Below the pieces are notes generated by a model. The model ran no database searches. It was not told the origin of the DNA and saw only the letters and a program-made list of their open reading frames with translations. From the NCBI RefSeq assembly GCF_003589595.1, contig NW_020653726.1, positions 15,091,405 to 15,155,404 on the forward strand: a stretch of DNA of 64,000 bases, read 5' to 3'. Made by a program: the position numbers and the translations under genes. Below, one piece after another: positions 12,901 to 21,896 of the stretch. Origin of the DNA: Hyposmocoma kahamanoa. Taxonomy: Eukaryota > Arthropoda > Insecta > Lepidoptera > Cosmopterigidae. Position 1 is the stretch's first letter. Every line of letters begins with the position of its first letter.

Positions 12901-13730
12901 AGAAAAGGCGTCTCACGGCTACGCCACACGGAGGGAAAATTAAAATAATTAGGTACATTTAACTGCAACTCACAATCAATTTAAGTTAACAAATTCTCAA
13001 AATATGTCCCATTCTGTATACTAATACAAACTCTCACTTGATAATTTCGCTTCCTGGTTTAAACTTTCACCATGAAAACATAAATAAATCATCTTTTCAC
13101 GGTGAATGTGTAAAATAATACGTCTAAGTTCAGTTTGTAATATCCTGTAAACTAAATCTTCTACAGGTTCATTTTCGTGAACAAAACTTCAAAATAAATG
13201 TTAAATTTCATGGCCTTCCTTATATTTAAGATGCCATGTCATTTAGAAGGAAACTATCCTTATTATTGAGACTTTTGATTAGTATAGTAAAATTATAGGT
13301 GTTGTTTTTCACATTTAGCGGGCTCGATACCAGTTCAGACAGGCGATTATTTAAAAATCTTTGAATGCAGTTCGAATTGTTTTTAAAATCAAAATGAAGT
13401 CTTCTTTCACTAAAATTTTCTATCTACCCTAAATATAGGGTACTTTCAAACCGTGAGACAAAGCCGTGGGATGCCCTGTGTATGTTTGTTTCTTCAATAT
13501 ATTCAGTACCTATCATGTTTGCAGCAAAAATATAATCAACCACTTATATTACTACCTGTTTACATTGTGTATCATTATTTTCCACCAGGTATCCCCGTCA
13601 GTTCCTAGAAGAGATCGCCATGTCACCAGATATGTTCTGGTGGGACGTTCTAGCCCTCACCGTGACCCTCTTCGTCCTCCGCATAGCAGCTTTCATTCTT
13701 CTGAAATGGAAACTTAGCGCCGTTCGATAA
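773..13730 (+). CDS. ABCG-subfamily half-transporter (ABCG1/ABCG4-like), 3' part, ten exons
   Basis: The exons are 773-943, 2443-2579, 4554-4699, 7811-8049, 8805-9055, 9302-9470, 9626-9726, 10523-10678, 11372-11577 and 13589-13730. All have AG/GT borders and join in frame to 571 residues plus a TAA. The product has an ABC ATPase followed by a membrane domain, the ABCG order. Counting from Tyr at 775, it shows Walker [10 protein letters not shown] (22-30), a Q-loop near 67, LSGGQ (123-127), Walker [14 protein letters not shown] (143-155), HQPS (180-183), and about six hydrophobic segments from 320 to 566. Such half-transporters dimerise and export sterols or other lipids in known relatives; the substrate here is unknown. 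The first exon starts mid-codon, so roughly 70-90 N-terminal residues lie upstream of the window. No frame breaks are seen. Orthology to a named insect ABCG is not decided. Confidence 0.93.
1216..1524. mobile_element. Short inverted-repeat element (MITE)
   Basis: The ends AATTCGTCGGGGATAGTACA and AATTCGTCGGGGACAGTGCA are inverted repeats of about 28 bp with few mismatches, around a roughly 250-bp non-coding AT-rich core. It lies in the intron after the Walker A exon. The superfamily is not clear. Confidence 0.6.
2069..2263. mobile_element. Harbinger-like MITE, copy 2 (degenerate ends)
   Basis: It is related to the 437-688 element. Its ends are eroded, but the core holds a near-tandem run of GCATCGATGCAAACGCGCGA-like units at about 2,138-2,215. 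Confidence 0.6.
2443..2579 (+). CDS. ABCG exon with Q-loop
   Basis: The exon encodes [12 protein letters not shown], the Q-loop region, then [17 protein letters not shown]. It is bounded by TTTCAG and GTGAGT and enters with two bases that complete a Lys codon. An open frame continues past the donor into a LINE-tail repeat and is not coding there. Confidence 0.9.
2607..2880 (+). repeat. LINE 3'-tail repeat, copy a
   Basis: This belongs to the commonest repeat in the window. It begins AGCAGTAGAGCTCCTTGTGA, passes a conserved block near CTCAGGGTGAC, and ends CACGACTTGTTCGTCCCGTC plus a short A-run. An A-tailed end and fixed polarity fit the 3' end of a lepidopteran non-LTR element. Confidence 0.65.
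3189..3317 (+). repeat. LINE 3'-tail repeat, partial copy b
   Basis: It matches the middle block of copy a (GACTTATCAACTTATGTCTC) and is truncated at both ends. Confidence 0.55.
3373..3736. repeat. LINE 3'-tail repeat, copy c plus an inverted tail fragment
   Basis: A full + strand copy covers 3373-3671. Its last roughly 40 bases reappear inverted at 3695-3736, giving two tails end to end with about 24 bases between. Confidence 0.6.
4554..4699 (+). CDS. ABCG exon with signature and Walker B
   Basis: The exon encodes the ABC signature [15 protein letters not shown] and Walker [10 protein letters not shown]. The donor is GTAAGT, which splits the second Thr codon of DEPTT. The acceptor is TTCCAG. 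Confidence 0.92.
6088..7389 (+). mobile_element. 1.3-kb DNA-transposon-like element with perfect 23-bp terminal inverted repeats
   Basis: Bases 6088-6110 and 7367-7389 are exact inverted copies whose core is TTGAGGAGCGTTTTCACAAA. Between them lies one intact 308-codon ORF with short flanks and AATAAA-rich sequence near 7,312. The target duplication is TA or AATT; the palindromic ends prevent choosing. It sits in an ABCG intron in the same orientation as the gene. Confidence 0.7.
6179..7105 (+). CDS. Putative transposase-like protein (DUF7869-type), 308 aa
   Basis: The ORF is intact. It starts at the ATG at 6179, nine bases after an in-frame TAG at 6170, and ends at TAA. Visible motifs are YVWLEN (51-56), [11 protein letters not shown] (93-103) and [16 protein letters not shown] (131-146). 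The C-terminus is acidic, with no signal peptide or membrane segment. These motifs resemble the uncharacterised arthropod proteins carrying a DUF7869 domain, where an Asp-X-Cys-X-X-QN block and a GHSxMPxD block recur. That match is from memory and was not searched. Because the ORF lies between perfect inverted repeats, I infer it is the mobility protein, with conserved Asp/Glu as candidate catalytic residues. It lacks the longer N-terminus of many relatives, so it could be shortened. It is not part of the ABCG reading frame. Confidence 0.6.
   Translation: MTVLTNFLKTTYKPFKKYSKVHEIFQSDTSTWSVFFQNDTSFEPTDDIQFYVWLENQSGRGANEIASALKHYLKKIEEVCFRDKKKNLKLELYSDSCSSQNKNFIMLTMLANFMATSKVFNKLSYIFPIRGHSFMPPDRVFGRVEKDYRRREVIVSPKEYYAILNNHGQVNEWGKDWFTYDMKAKAKEIIKAKLPFKISQTRIIHITTVASRTLKNIEVSVQNTYCAAPVTVEIKKKGVKSFLRFDCVQLPKTNMVSTKKRADVENLLKFCDISDNLDAQAFYADVLQGSGPDDDNIRRNYDDEEPVI
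7811..8049 (+). CDS. ABCG exon with D-loop and H-loop
   Basis: The frame reads [20 protein letters not shown], then [20 protein letters not shown], and ends at NPADY. It has no Met codon, so a search requiring ATG misses it. It is bounded by TTTTCAG and GTAAGT. The D-loop and H-loop complete the ATPase. Confidence 0.93.
8397..8608 (-). repeat. tRNA-derived SINE, type A
   Basis: Read on the - strand it begins CCTCGGTGGTCGAGTGGTTT (A-box-like), has a B-box-like GGTACGATCCCCGGC, and ends with the same tail as copies at 46,972 and 55,722. It lies in an ABCG intron. Confidence 0.65.
8688..8722. repeat. Palindromic ATGTATGT simple repeat
   Basis: ATCATACATACATATGTATG-type sequence runs as a near-perfect palindrome just beside the SINE copy. 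Confidence 0.6.
8805..9055 (+). CDS. ABCG linker exon
   Basis: The exon continues PADY with [12 protein letters not shown], a hallmark of the ABCG1/4 group, then a hydrophilic linker, and ends at the pre-membrane segment [16 protein letters not shown]. The acceptor is TTTTCAG and the donor GTAATA. Confidence 0.9.
9302..9470 (+). CDS. ABCG exon with first membrane segments
   Basis: It encodes [20 protein letters not shown] and the second hydrophobic segment ending MLTILT. It is bounded by TTTGCAG and GTAAGT, and the last base begins a Phe codon finished in the next exon. Confidence 0.9.
9626..9726 (+). CDS. ABCG exon, [17 protein letters not shown] motif
   Basis: This short exon encodes the conserved cytoplasmic loop [20 protein letters not shown] and the start of the third membrane segment, ending LPVS. 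The acceptor is TTTCAG and the donor GTAAGT. It is too short to be found as an isolated ORF. Confidence 0.9.
9954..10320 (-). repeat. LINE 3'-tail repeat, both ends of a - strand copy
   Basis: The 3' end of the family is at 9954-10055 and its 5' start (GAGCTCTTGTGAAAGAGTTC on the - strand) at about 10281-10320. The middle is replaced by unrelated AT-rich sequence, so this may be one decayed copy or two. Confidence 0.5.
10523..10678 (+). CDS. ABCG exon with membrane segments 3-4
   Basis: It reads [18 protein letters not shown] and [20 protein letters not shown], ending AAFNVV at a GTGAGT donor. The acceptor is TTTCCAG. The frame is continuous with the exons on both sides. Confidence 0.9.
11026..11055 (+). 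repeat. Interstitial telomere-like (TTAGG)n tract
   Basis: Six consecutive 5-mers read TTAGG, TTCGG, TTAGG, TTAGG, TTAAG, TTAGG. TTAGG is the ancestral insect telomere unit. The tract lies in an ABCG intron. Confidence 0.6.
11372..11577 (+). CDS. ABCG exon with membrane segment 5 and extracellular loop
   Basis: It reads [20 protein letters not shown], then [18 protein letters not shown] and the Cys-bearing loop [12 protein letters not shown]. The acceptor ACCTAG has a weak pyrimidine tract, but frame and family alignment support it. The donor is GTGAGT. Confidence 0.88.
11781..12388. mobile_element. Inverted-repeat element in an ABCG intron
   Basis: The left end TATAGTCTG, an A/T run, then GACGGAGTAAAATGACAG is matched by the inverted right end at 12352-12388 (CATTTTACTCCGTCTCC then GACAGACTATA). 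The core is about 530 bp, AT-rich and non-coding. TATA at both edges is compatible with a TA target. Confidence 0.6.
12389..13588. other. ABCG intron remainder, nothing recognised
   Basis: It is AT-rich, without an exon-like frame, RNA gene or repeat I could identify. Confidence 0.4.
13589..13730 (+). CDS. ABCG last exon
   Basis: It reads [20 protein letters not shown], then [19 protein letters not shown], and stops after SAVR at TAA 13728-13730. This is the expected ABCG C-terminus: last membrane helix plus a short basic tail. Confidence 0.92.
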
Positions 13731-13848
13731 TCTTTCTAGAGTCTTCTACAATATTGTGAAACCTCCTAGAACATGGTGAAACTATTTAAAAGCTTCTAGT
13801 ATTCATTTCTACACAGACTGGGACGTACATAAGTAGATTGAGGGCGCA

Positions 13849-13921
13849 AATAAAAGATGTGTGGTAGTAAAATTTTTAAAATTTGTGCAACATTTTTGGA
13901 TGGGAATATTATATTAATAAA
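13849..13921 (+). other. ABCG polyadenylation signals
   Basis: AATAAA occurs at 13849-13854 and 13916-13921, 119 and 186 bases after the stop codon. Either could end the transcript. Confidence 0.55.
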
Positions 13922-13959
13922 TATTATAGAAAAGTCAATATTATCAATGGCAATTAATA

Positions 13960-14400
13960 CGATTTGGTCAAATATAATATAATAGTAATTTTAAGAAATA
14001 TGAGATGTGTTAATAAGTCACAAATTGCGCTTTTAATTTTATTTTTTTATAGATACAGTAGAAACCATTTATTGCAACGCCACCTCACAAAAATACACAG
14101 AAAGAAAGAATATGTAATATAAAACCAAAAATAATATAACAAAACACAAAGAAGGAAACATCAAATTTTAAATAGTCAACACAAGTTGAATTACTGTCTT
14201 ATATCGACTGTGGTGTATCCAAAATGATCCACTCAGCTAATGCTACATATAAAAAATCTAATACGATATTACAGGGTTCAAATAATGCAGCTGTGATATT
14301 GCTCCGATACGGTATTTATTTGTAATTTTAAGACTTGAATTTCTTGCCCAAAATATATACGTAGTAAAAAATTTCAATTTAAGGATTTTTTAAGAATTCA
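13960..14400. repeat. Segment duplicated at 23,430-23,700
   Basis: Blocks such as TTTTAATTTTATTTTTTTAT near 14,033 and the run ending GACTTGAATTTCTTG near 14,335 reappear in the same order at about 23,540-23,660. The copies are diverged and non-coding. Confidence 0.5.
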
Positions 14401-14699
14401 ATCCTATATTCTTTGAATTGTTTTTATTTTAACTCATCCCTAATAACCCTAAAAATTGTATTTCAAATGATAATGGAGTTTCATGTTTTACAAATACCTA
14501 TTAGATTAAGGCAACTTCTAGTGACGTAACTACATAGTTATTGATAGACCACAACATTACGAAAATTGGTCTTTCTTTCAAGATGGCGGGTTCTTGATAT
14601 TATGGTTGACTCTTTTCAAGTTACTTAGGATTTAAGATAATTTTAGCATTAAGCAAAATCGCGCTCTATGTGATATTACACATATCATTTTGTTACTTA

Positions 14700-15345
14700 A
14701 AAACCAGAAATGAAAGAGGATAGATACAAACACATTATGTTTACTTATGATCCATCTGAAAACATTTCTGTGTTAAAGTTAGTTTATACGCGTATGCAGT
14801 AAAGCGGGATTTCACTTTCTCGCATGTTGGACAGTAGTGAAGTTTGACATAAAGCGTATCTACCTACGATGTAGGATTGATAATGTACACAAAAATTTGT
14901 GTTTACGTAGTAAATATAACTGTTGCTCATTTTTATTATTTATTTATCGTAGTACTTAGTTTAGACATAGAATAAATAGTTTCTAGGAATTTTGTACACT
15001 CATTGCCATATTTAGGGGTATACTAATAAAAAGTATACTGAAACATTTAATTTGAAAAAGGAACGGCTTTAATCGTCTTTTAATTTCGATTAAACGCTCT
15101 AGTAGACGTCGCCAGTTGTTTATAATAAAGGCTTTATCATAATTCAACCTTTTTTAGCTTTTCTTTGAATATGTCATGTTATACATACCATAAATAGCAG
15201 GGATTAAGGAATTAAATGGTAAATAGACAAGTGTATAATTGTGTATTTCAGATTTGATGTAATTGACTATTTTGCATTATGAGTCAATAAAGTTTTTAAT
15301 AATAAAATTTCTTCAATTCCACTCCGTCCTATTGAAATTAATTAT
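14700..15345 (-). repeat. 3' flank of the AIG1-like pseudo-exon, shared with the flank of gene 2
   Basis: Short blocks match 45,970-47,260 in the same order: TCTCGCATGTTG near 14,820 (also 46,043), TTTTTATTATT then ATTTATCG near 14,930 (also 46,510), and AATAAAGTTTTTAATA near 15,285 (also 47,228). This supports duplication of more than the exon. Confidence 0.5.
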
Positions 15346-15511
15346 CTATTGAGTTTTAGGTTTACCCCAAACGTAATCGATAATATACCACTGTATAATA
15401 AAATGGAACAAGAATTCCATATAACATTGTTATGAATAATATATTCCGAAATGGAGTAAATGTATCAAACATCTTGTATACCACGTGCCATCAATGTAGA
15501 TCAGCCAAATA
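15346..15511 (-). pseudogene. Orphan last exon of an AIG1-like gene, frameshifted
   Basis: After a CCCAG acceptor the frame reads IWLIYIDG. It then loses 1 base relative to the intact copies, which gives a premature TAA, and later loses 2 bases. The original frame then returns as IIQWYIIDYVWGKPKTQ and a TAG. Read in the shifted frame, the middle is VVYKMFDTFTPFRNILFITM, homologous to VYSLLGTFTGF in the intact copy. No other exons of this copy were found between 15.5 and 25.5 kb. It is a decayed partial duplicate, unless both frameshifts are sequencing errors. Confidence 0.75.
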
Positions 15512-15774
15512 CTGGGAACAATTAAAAGTTACTTATAACTATGTATGTGAAATGTTCATCTTAATACATCCAACTGCCGTGCACAAGAGTTAAATGATGC
15601 CTTATACTATTATACTGACACAATATATTTGCACAATATAATTAATCTACAAGGAAGGGCTTACAGTTTAATGACGCTTAATGACGTGGTTTAATGAGTT
15701 TTTGGAAACTTCTCCGGCACACATACAACCCTACAAGCTGCATATGTATGTATACATGTATGTATAGTCTGTAT

Positions 15775-16330
15775 TTTTTTAATGGAGTAAAATGACAGGT
15801 CATTCGGTTCCGGCGGACAGGAAGGAGGGTGCTGGCCTCCCTCTCCCGCTCCGCAGCTTCCTTCTGCGACATTACTCGTTCGCAGAAAGATGCTACCTCC
15901 GCCCGCGACCTGTCGCTTGTCGCGGCAACCAGTTCACGGCGTCCATTGGTCCAGGCTGGGCACACCTGCAGCGTGTGCTGTGCCGTGTCTTCGCAGCAGC
16001 CTCAATGGTGACATACGGTTGTCGGTTCCCTCCTGGCTATACGACACAGGTACTTTCCGAAGCATCCATGCCCGAAAAACACCTGCAATAGCCGGAAAGT
16101 CAAGGACTCATGCGCCCCGTCCATCCAGTTTTCAAAAATCGTACGGATAGCCTCCACAGTCCTGCTCCCAGCTCTGGGTTGGCAGCCGTTCCCATCAAAC
16201 GAGGGATCATGCTAGTAAAATACTGGAGGAAATTTCATCGAGAGTCGAGGACGAGACCAAGATACTTCATTGTGGGCTCGACTCCGATGCGAGTCTCATC
16301 GATAGTGATATGAGAACCCCTGTAGTACTG
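15775..16330 (-). mobile_element. R1-type LINE 3' fragment
   Basis: The - strand encodes TMKYLGLVLDSRW, a common segment of R1-like reverse transcriptases, then a C-terminal piece with DTAQHTLQVCPAW (knuckle remnant) and ASFCERVMSQKEAAERERE. The frame is broken by shifts. An A-run near 15,775 marks the 3' end. Confidence 0.7.
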
Positions 16331-16338
16331 TAGGCCGG

Positions 16339-16387
16339 GGCAGTACTTCCCTGGACGAACTCTTTCACAAGGAGCTCTGCTGCTGCT
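16339..16387 (-). repeat. LINE 3'-tail repeat, 5' end only
   Basis: It carries the start of the family inverted (CCTGGACGAACTCTTTCACA). The rest is missing. Confidence 0.5.
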
Positions 16388-16399
16388 AAAAAGTTATTC

Positions 16400-17380
16400 T
16401 GAGTTTGGTGTTAAATAAGCGTGTTAAAATGTAAAACATTAGAATTTTTATCCCCTGTGATAGGAACTACCCTTAATTACTGTGTTTATGTTTACTAATT
16501 GCAAATATGACGTGACAATTTCAAGTATATTTTGTTTACCTATGAAATAAAGATGTATTTAAGTTTGACTTTACTCCGAAAGGGGACAGGCGTGTGGCGT
16601 AACCTGAGGCGTGATTTATTCATTTCTTTAAATAAAAATAGTAACAACATAAACAAATGGTAATGATAGCCTACGCACTGGTATAATTATTTAAAAATTA
16701 ATTTAATAGTACGTAACATGGTCACTACTGGCATGGGACCTTAAAAGGGCTCAACACTTTGGTATGTCTAAAAGTTAAAAACAAACATTTTACACAAAAT
16801 AAATAGATAATTTTGCTCTTACAACATCAAACATTAAAGAGGCAAGATGTAAGTGTCTGCGAGATTTCATATATATATTTTTTAATGTATATATGGAACC
16901 TTTTAATATTTTGTTATTAAAGATTCCATATGATGACAAGAAAAAAAAATATTTATGATGATACAGTCAGAACACTCCCCTTTTCCCACTGACCTTTCCT
17001 ATACAAAGCAGCACCCGCAGGTTCTATCTTACAGTCTACGCCCTTCTTTCTGGCTGTAGTGTTCAGTAGCATTCTGGGCCGAGGTCCATGCCCACTTGTG
17101 CACCCTCACGCCATCTGGTTAAATTTTTAAACGGATTAAGAGCCTTAAAAAAACAAACCGCATCTTTTGCTCGTCATTTCTCGTAAGGTGCGATAGTAAT
17201 CAACATGAACTGTGGTTATTCTTAGTTTAAAACACGGTTAAGAAGTGCAGTTTGGTAGTTAATTATAACTGAGTTAAGATGTGATTGCGTAAATTGGTGT
17301 TGTTTATTATTGATAATTATTATTAGCGGATAAAGTCGATTTTGTATGTTCTGAAATGGTTTGCATTACGTAGTTTTTAA
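16400..17380. other. No gene or repeat recognised
   Basis: This is AT-rich intergenic DNA between the AIG1-like pseudo-exon and the 17.4-kb LINE remnant. Confidence 0.4.
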
Positions 17381-17384
17381 GCTC

Positions 17385-17603
17385 AGGTGACAGAGGAGAT
17401 ACAGCTGAAAAAGCGGTTCGGGGGCGAACCTGCAGGAAGCGAATGCGCTGGACCTGTCACACAGGAGTCCCAAGCGAAGTTTGGGGCGAAATAGCGGAGC
17501 GCATTATATGGGTCACATATATTATATGGGTCACTTATATTATATGGGTCACATATATTATATGGGTCATGTGGCCTGAAATAAATAAATAAATAAAAAA
17601 AAT
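17385..17603 (+). mobile_element. LINE 3' fragment ending in a GGGTCAC-type minisatellite
   Basis: Coding remnants such as EEIQLKKRFGGEP fit the end of an RTE/R4-like LINE. They are followed by four units of ATATTATATGGGTCAC (17,500-17,570) and an AAATAAAT tail. Confidence 0.5.
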
Positions 17604-18660
17604 TATCTTAAATATACACATATTTCGAATGAACGCTACTCAATAATGTACTCCGTTATAAACTAGAATACCTACACCATTGACCTACTGACTATTGAGT
17701 TGTAAACGTCTATTTGGAGTCTATTTAGATTTATTAACTGGTTGTCAATTAAAAAAAGAAATCTTGCTGTTTGTCTTCTCTCACCATAATACTGTAAATG
17801 ACGGTTCATATAAATGAATCCTACAAAATCCAAAGCCAGTTTTTTAATTTCGTGCCCTCGTCCTTCTGGTTATGAGCCCAGGCATAATAGAGATAAGTTA
17901 ATAAATGTATTTCCAGTATTGTCTGCATACTTTCAAAGATTTCGTTTGTGATACAAATTAAATCGGCGAATGGACGTTGGATCCCCGCGATAATGTTTTA
18001 TTTTTTGCGTTTTACAATTTACGTTAATTTTCCTTTGCCTTACAAAATTAAGTAAATTGATTATTAGTTGTGTATTTGATGACACTATGTTAATGTTAGA
18101 AATAATCAATGAGTTTCGACCTACTTATATTTAATATTCAAAGCTGACGAGTGGTAAGTTGTGGTGTGGAAATACCAACTGCTCGGCTTTGTTTATCAAT
18201 AGCTGATTTCGTTTTGCTTCATATCGGGGACCGGCCTAAGCGGGAGAAAGAATCGCGAACTCAACACGCACCGACTGGTAATTTTACAATTCAGAACCAA
18301 GTGCTCTAATAATAATTCTATTTAAGTTGCTTGTTAATAATACGAGGGATGTGCGATGTTGAATAACACGTCGATATAGTCCATCACAGTGTTTCTAACA
18401 ATAACGATCAAACTAGCGATGCACCAGCAATTGATAGATTAAACAAAATGATAAAATGTTACAATTACAACACTACCTACACATAGTTTCTCAAAGCACT
18501 CTTGTGATCTACTAATAAATTTGTGCCCACTTTTACTTTAAATTATCTAGAAACCTTCTTCGAGATATCTTGAGGGAATTTAAACTCTTAAAATATTCAA
18601 TCGAATTAAATTCTATTAGATATCTTATAGTATATATGTATTAAGATATGGTTGTGCTGC
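17604..18660. other. No gene recognised
   Basis: AT-rich intergenic sequence without a supported coding frame, RNA gene or repeat. Confidence 0.4.
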
Positions 18661-18664
18661 TTGG

Positions 18665-18900
18665 GCTCTTTCGAACAAAAAAAAAGAATCATCAAAATTG
18701 GTTCACAAATATCCGAGTTATCGCGTAACATACACACAAAAAAAACATACAGACGAATTGAGAACCTCCTCCTTTTTTGAAGTCGGTTAAAAATGAAGAT
18801 TATTTTGATTTGTGTCAAGTTCCATATAGTGGCTAACTAGGGGATGAATCCGGGTTCGCGCACTTTCCGGTAACCGATTTCAATAAAAAATTTCAAAAAA
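18665..18900 (+). repeat. CTCCTCCTTTTTTGAAG repeat family
   Basis: It carries the blocks AAGAATCATCAAAATTGGTT, GTTATCGCGTAACATACA, GAGAACCTCCTCCTTTTTTG and, nearby, GGGATGAATCCGGGTT. The same blocks recur at about 5,300, 21,430-21,890, 29,540-29,775, 39,160-40,090, 40,975-41,170 (-), 56,545-56,785 and 62,215-62,710 (-). The family identity is not known to me. Confidence 0.6.
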
Positions 18901-19872
18901 AAAAAAAATTAAAAAAATGGGAAATAGATGTAATTCCACGTACTTTTGAGGTCGGAGTACTCTGTACTGAGATTGTAGATTTTGAAATAAGATATTACAA
19001 AAAATGCTTGTAGAGGGGGTAGTACTTAGTTCTCTTTTAGCTGATTCCTAGTTTTGATAAAGAAAGCAGCGCTGCTGTACAGAAGTGCGAAATGCCACTC
19101 ACTGTGGCTAACCAAAAATTGCAATCGCGCGTCTCTTGCGCTACAGTTTATGTCACAGCTACGTCGTGTTTATTTTTATTTTTTGCTTCACACGATGAAT
19201 AAGAAGGACCCAATATAATTTTATCAATAATGTTAAACACTAGTATTTATGTGGTCTGTGGTTAAACTATAACCTGCAGTATGACAAAGCCGTTTTCCCG
19301 GTCGCCACAATTCCAATCGATTACAGAAGAAAAGATTCTCTAAGATGTGGTAAGATTTATGTATAAATTTTATAATTTCTTAGTTATCTTACTATATTCA
19401 TTGTGACTGATTGATTGATTGATGATTCGTATACGTTTAATATTCTTTTTAATTTTTTTTCCACTGTTTTAACAAAATAAGTAAAAGTGCCCAATGTTAT
19501 CTATCTATCTATCTACAACTCGAGAAATTTTAGTAGCACTTCAGAAGTGCACACAGAGCACCCCTTTTCCCACGGCGGCGCTATTTTGACGTTTCTTTGA
19601 TCATCGTACGCGTATTGATTGGGGTAAAACACAGGCATTCCTGCAGAAATATCTTTGGAGCGCAACGCATAATGACGCACTACTTACTCTACATATACGA
19701 TATTATAATGTACGTTAGAAATAATCTTTCTTCATTTGGTACTGTAAATGTTTCTGGCACCCCACTCCGCCGTACCGGGCGGTCATTTGGGAACAGTCCC
19801 CCGACGCATGGCACTTGCAGAGAAAAAGTGTCATCGGACCTACTTACTTTGAGCGTTTACTTGCTACACTCA

Positions 19873-20037
19873 GGGTCGTATTCTAGAACTCTACTCAATG
19901 CTCAAGTCAGGATTTGAGTATGGTTTAAAGCACTCGAAACCATACTCAAGTCCCTGCCATTAGGGTCGTATTCCCAGTACTTGTGTTTTCAGTGCAAGCC
20001 TGACTTGAGCATTGAGTAGAGTTCTAGAATACGACCC
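19873..20037. mobile_element. GGGTCGTATTC palindromic element, copy 1
   Basis: This 165-bp unit has perfect terminal inverted repeats of about 40 bp beginning GGGTCGTATTCTAGAACTCT, plus an inner inverted repeat around GTATGGTTTAAAGCACTCG. TCA flanks both sides (19870-19872 and 20038-20040). A near-identical copy interrupts a mariner at 54,567. Confidence 0.75.
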
Positions 20038-20334
20038 TCAGATTTGAACCGTCTGACGAAACATTTAGGCGCCGGCAGAAAGACCTTTTATTGAAAAATC
20101 CTTTATGCTCTGTAAATGAATTCATTGCCTTAAAATTGTAACGATATAGAGTATTTTCTATTTTATTCTAATTTTTGCCGCATTGACATCCTCTTGTTTA
20201 ATTGTTATGACGATCTTTGATGGAGAATGATATTTGATATGTAATTTAATGACAACAATATTTTATAATGAATTGTTAATTTTCTAATTATTGTGTATTT
20301 TTCTTATAATTTTCATTTTTGTCTGAAGATCTCA

Positions 20335-21890
20335 ATATAATTTCTTATACTTTGACATGTAGTGCAATTTATACTGTTATACTGTAAATATTTTTATATT
20401 TGAGAAATTAAAATCTAATTTGAACACGCCCTAATAAAATGAATAAATAGGAAATGAAACTATTTTTCCGGATTTAAATCGCGTATATTTGTAAAATGAA
20501 TAAACTTCGTTTACATAATTTTATCAGCCGATTGATGTAAAACGAAAAACGTAATGCGATAATGTGTAATTTGATAAAAAATAATCAACTGTCCTCATTG
20601 ACTTACCAAGGTCAATGACTGTCCTTAAACAATTCATAGATTTAGGCGTTACTTTGCTACCCAGTGTACCCTCGACTGAGCGTCAAACAATCAACAACTC
20701 GTGAGTATGCCTCAAAGAGAAGCGACACACGTGTCGGGTACATTTAATGGTGGTGGTCTTTGTGACTGTAGTTGCGCTAATATTATTTTGTTAATTTTAT
20801 GCTGTGGAAAAATAAACAACAATAACGCAACCATTTTGCACGATTTAACCTTCAGTGTAGTTTACTTCCATTTTTATTTTTTATTATACAAAATTCCACT
20901 ATCTATTGCACATATCCAATAGATAGTGGAATTTTATTTTGTAAATGATAGTGGAATTCTAAAAAATGTATGTACCTACATGTCATAACATGTTGGTACA
21001 TTTTTTAAAATCTTTATTTAAGGAAGTTTTCTTTTATTAGAAAATGTCACCCCATATTGATAAACTCCTTAAACATTATCTACCGTCTTCGCTTAATTCC
21101 CACATCAACTAATCTATTAACAATTTTGCTTCCTTTGATCTTGGGGAAGATAAGAAAACGTTACATATGCACCCAACTCTGCCAAAATAAGATACTTCCG
21201 TCTTTCGGCTCCGTTCCGTACACACGCCATCAAGATATGGTATACATCCTCCACTATGTCACATTCAGTATGTCACAATTACTGGAACGGACCGTCGTCG
21301 TGCGCCTGATGGTAAACTTTAAATCGCAAAGATCGGAGGTGCACTGCCTCTGCGCCCATCACCCTGAGACATAAGTTGAAAAGCCCCATGTGCCTTTAAT
21401 TTCACCACCACCCTTACCCCTGATAATCTCAGTACAGAGTACTAAAAAACCGACCTTAAAAGTACGTGGAATTATACATATAATTACCAAGTTTTATTGA
21501 AAGCGGTTACCGGAAAGTGCGTAAACCCGGATTCATCCCCTAGTTCGCCACTATACGGGACTTGACACAGAAGATAATAATAAAAATTGGTTCTCACTAC
21601 TCAAAGTATATTGAGAGAGAAAAACGTCTTGAATTGGAGAATAGCAAAATCAGCAATTAAAATAATTGCTCCTTATAATAAAATTTAGGCGCTATTTATA
21701 AAAATGAATCTTCATGCGTGAACAGCCACCCTTAGAGGTGGATGATTTTCTTCAAAATTAAATGGGACCACTTTCCAACAAAAAGAGAATCATGAAAATC
21801 AGTTCACAAATACCGGAGTTATCGCGTAACATATATACAAAAAAAAACATACAGTGGAATTGAACACCTCCTCCTTTTTTTGAAATCGGT
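20335..21890 (-). repeat. Composite LINE-derived segment, inverted copy of 62,215-63,900
   Basis: The whole segment reappears inverted about 41 kb away. On the - strand it carries a LINE C-terminal piece (VEDVYHIL-like; clearest in the other copy at 62,940-63,060), a LINE-tail block at 21,302-21,420 and the CTCCTCC family block at 21,430-21,890. Confidence 0.75.
20842..21040. repeat. Hairpin-rich insertion absent from the paralogous copy
   Basis: Compared with the 63.1-kb copy, about 200 bp are extra here. They include AAAATTCCACTATCTATTG with its inverted copy 7 bases later, and a second hairpin around GTACCTACATGTCATAACAT. Confidence 0.55.
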
Positions 21891-21896
21891 TAAAAA

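Noticed and set aside
17500..17570. Possible CRISPR-like array
   Set aside because: It is four short tandem units without spacers, in a eukaryotic LINE tail.
18160..18300. Possible RNA gene or exon near CGGGGACCGGCCTAAGCGGG
   Set aside because: No frame, splice pair or RNA structure could be supported.
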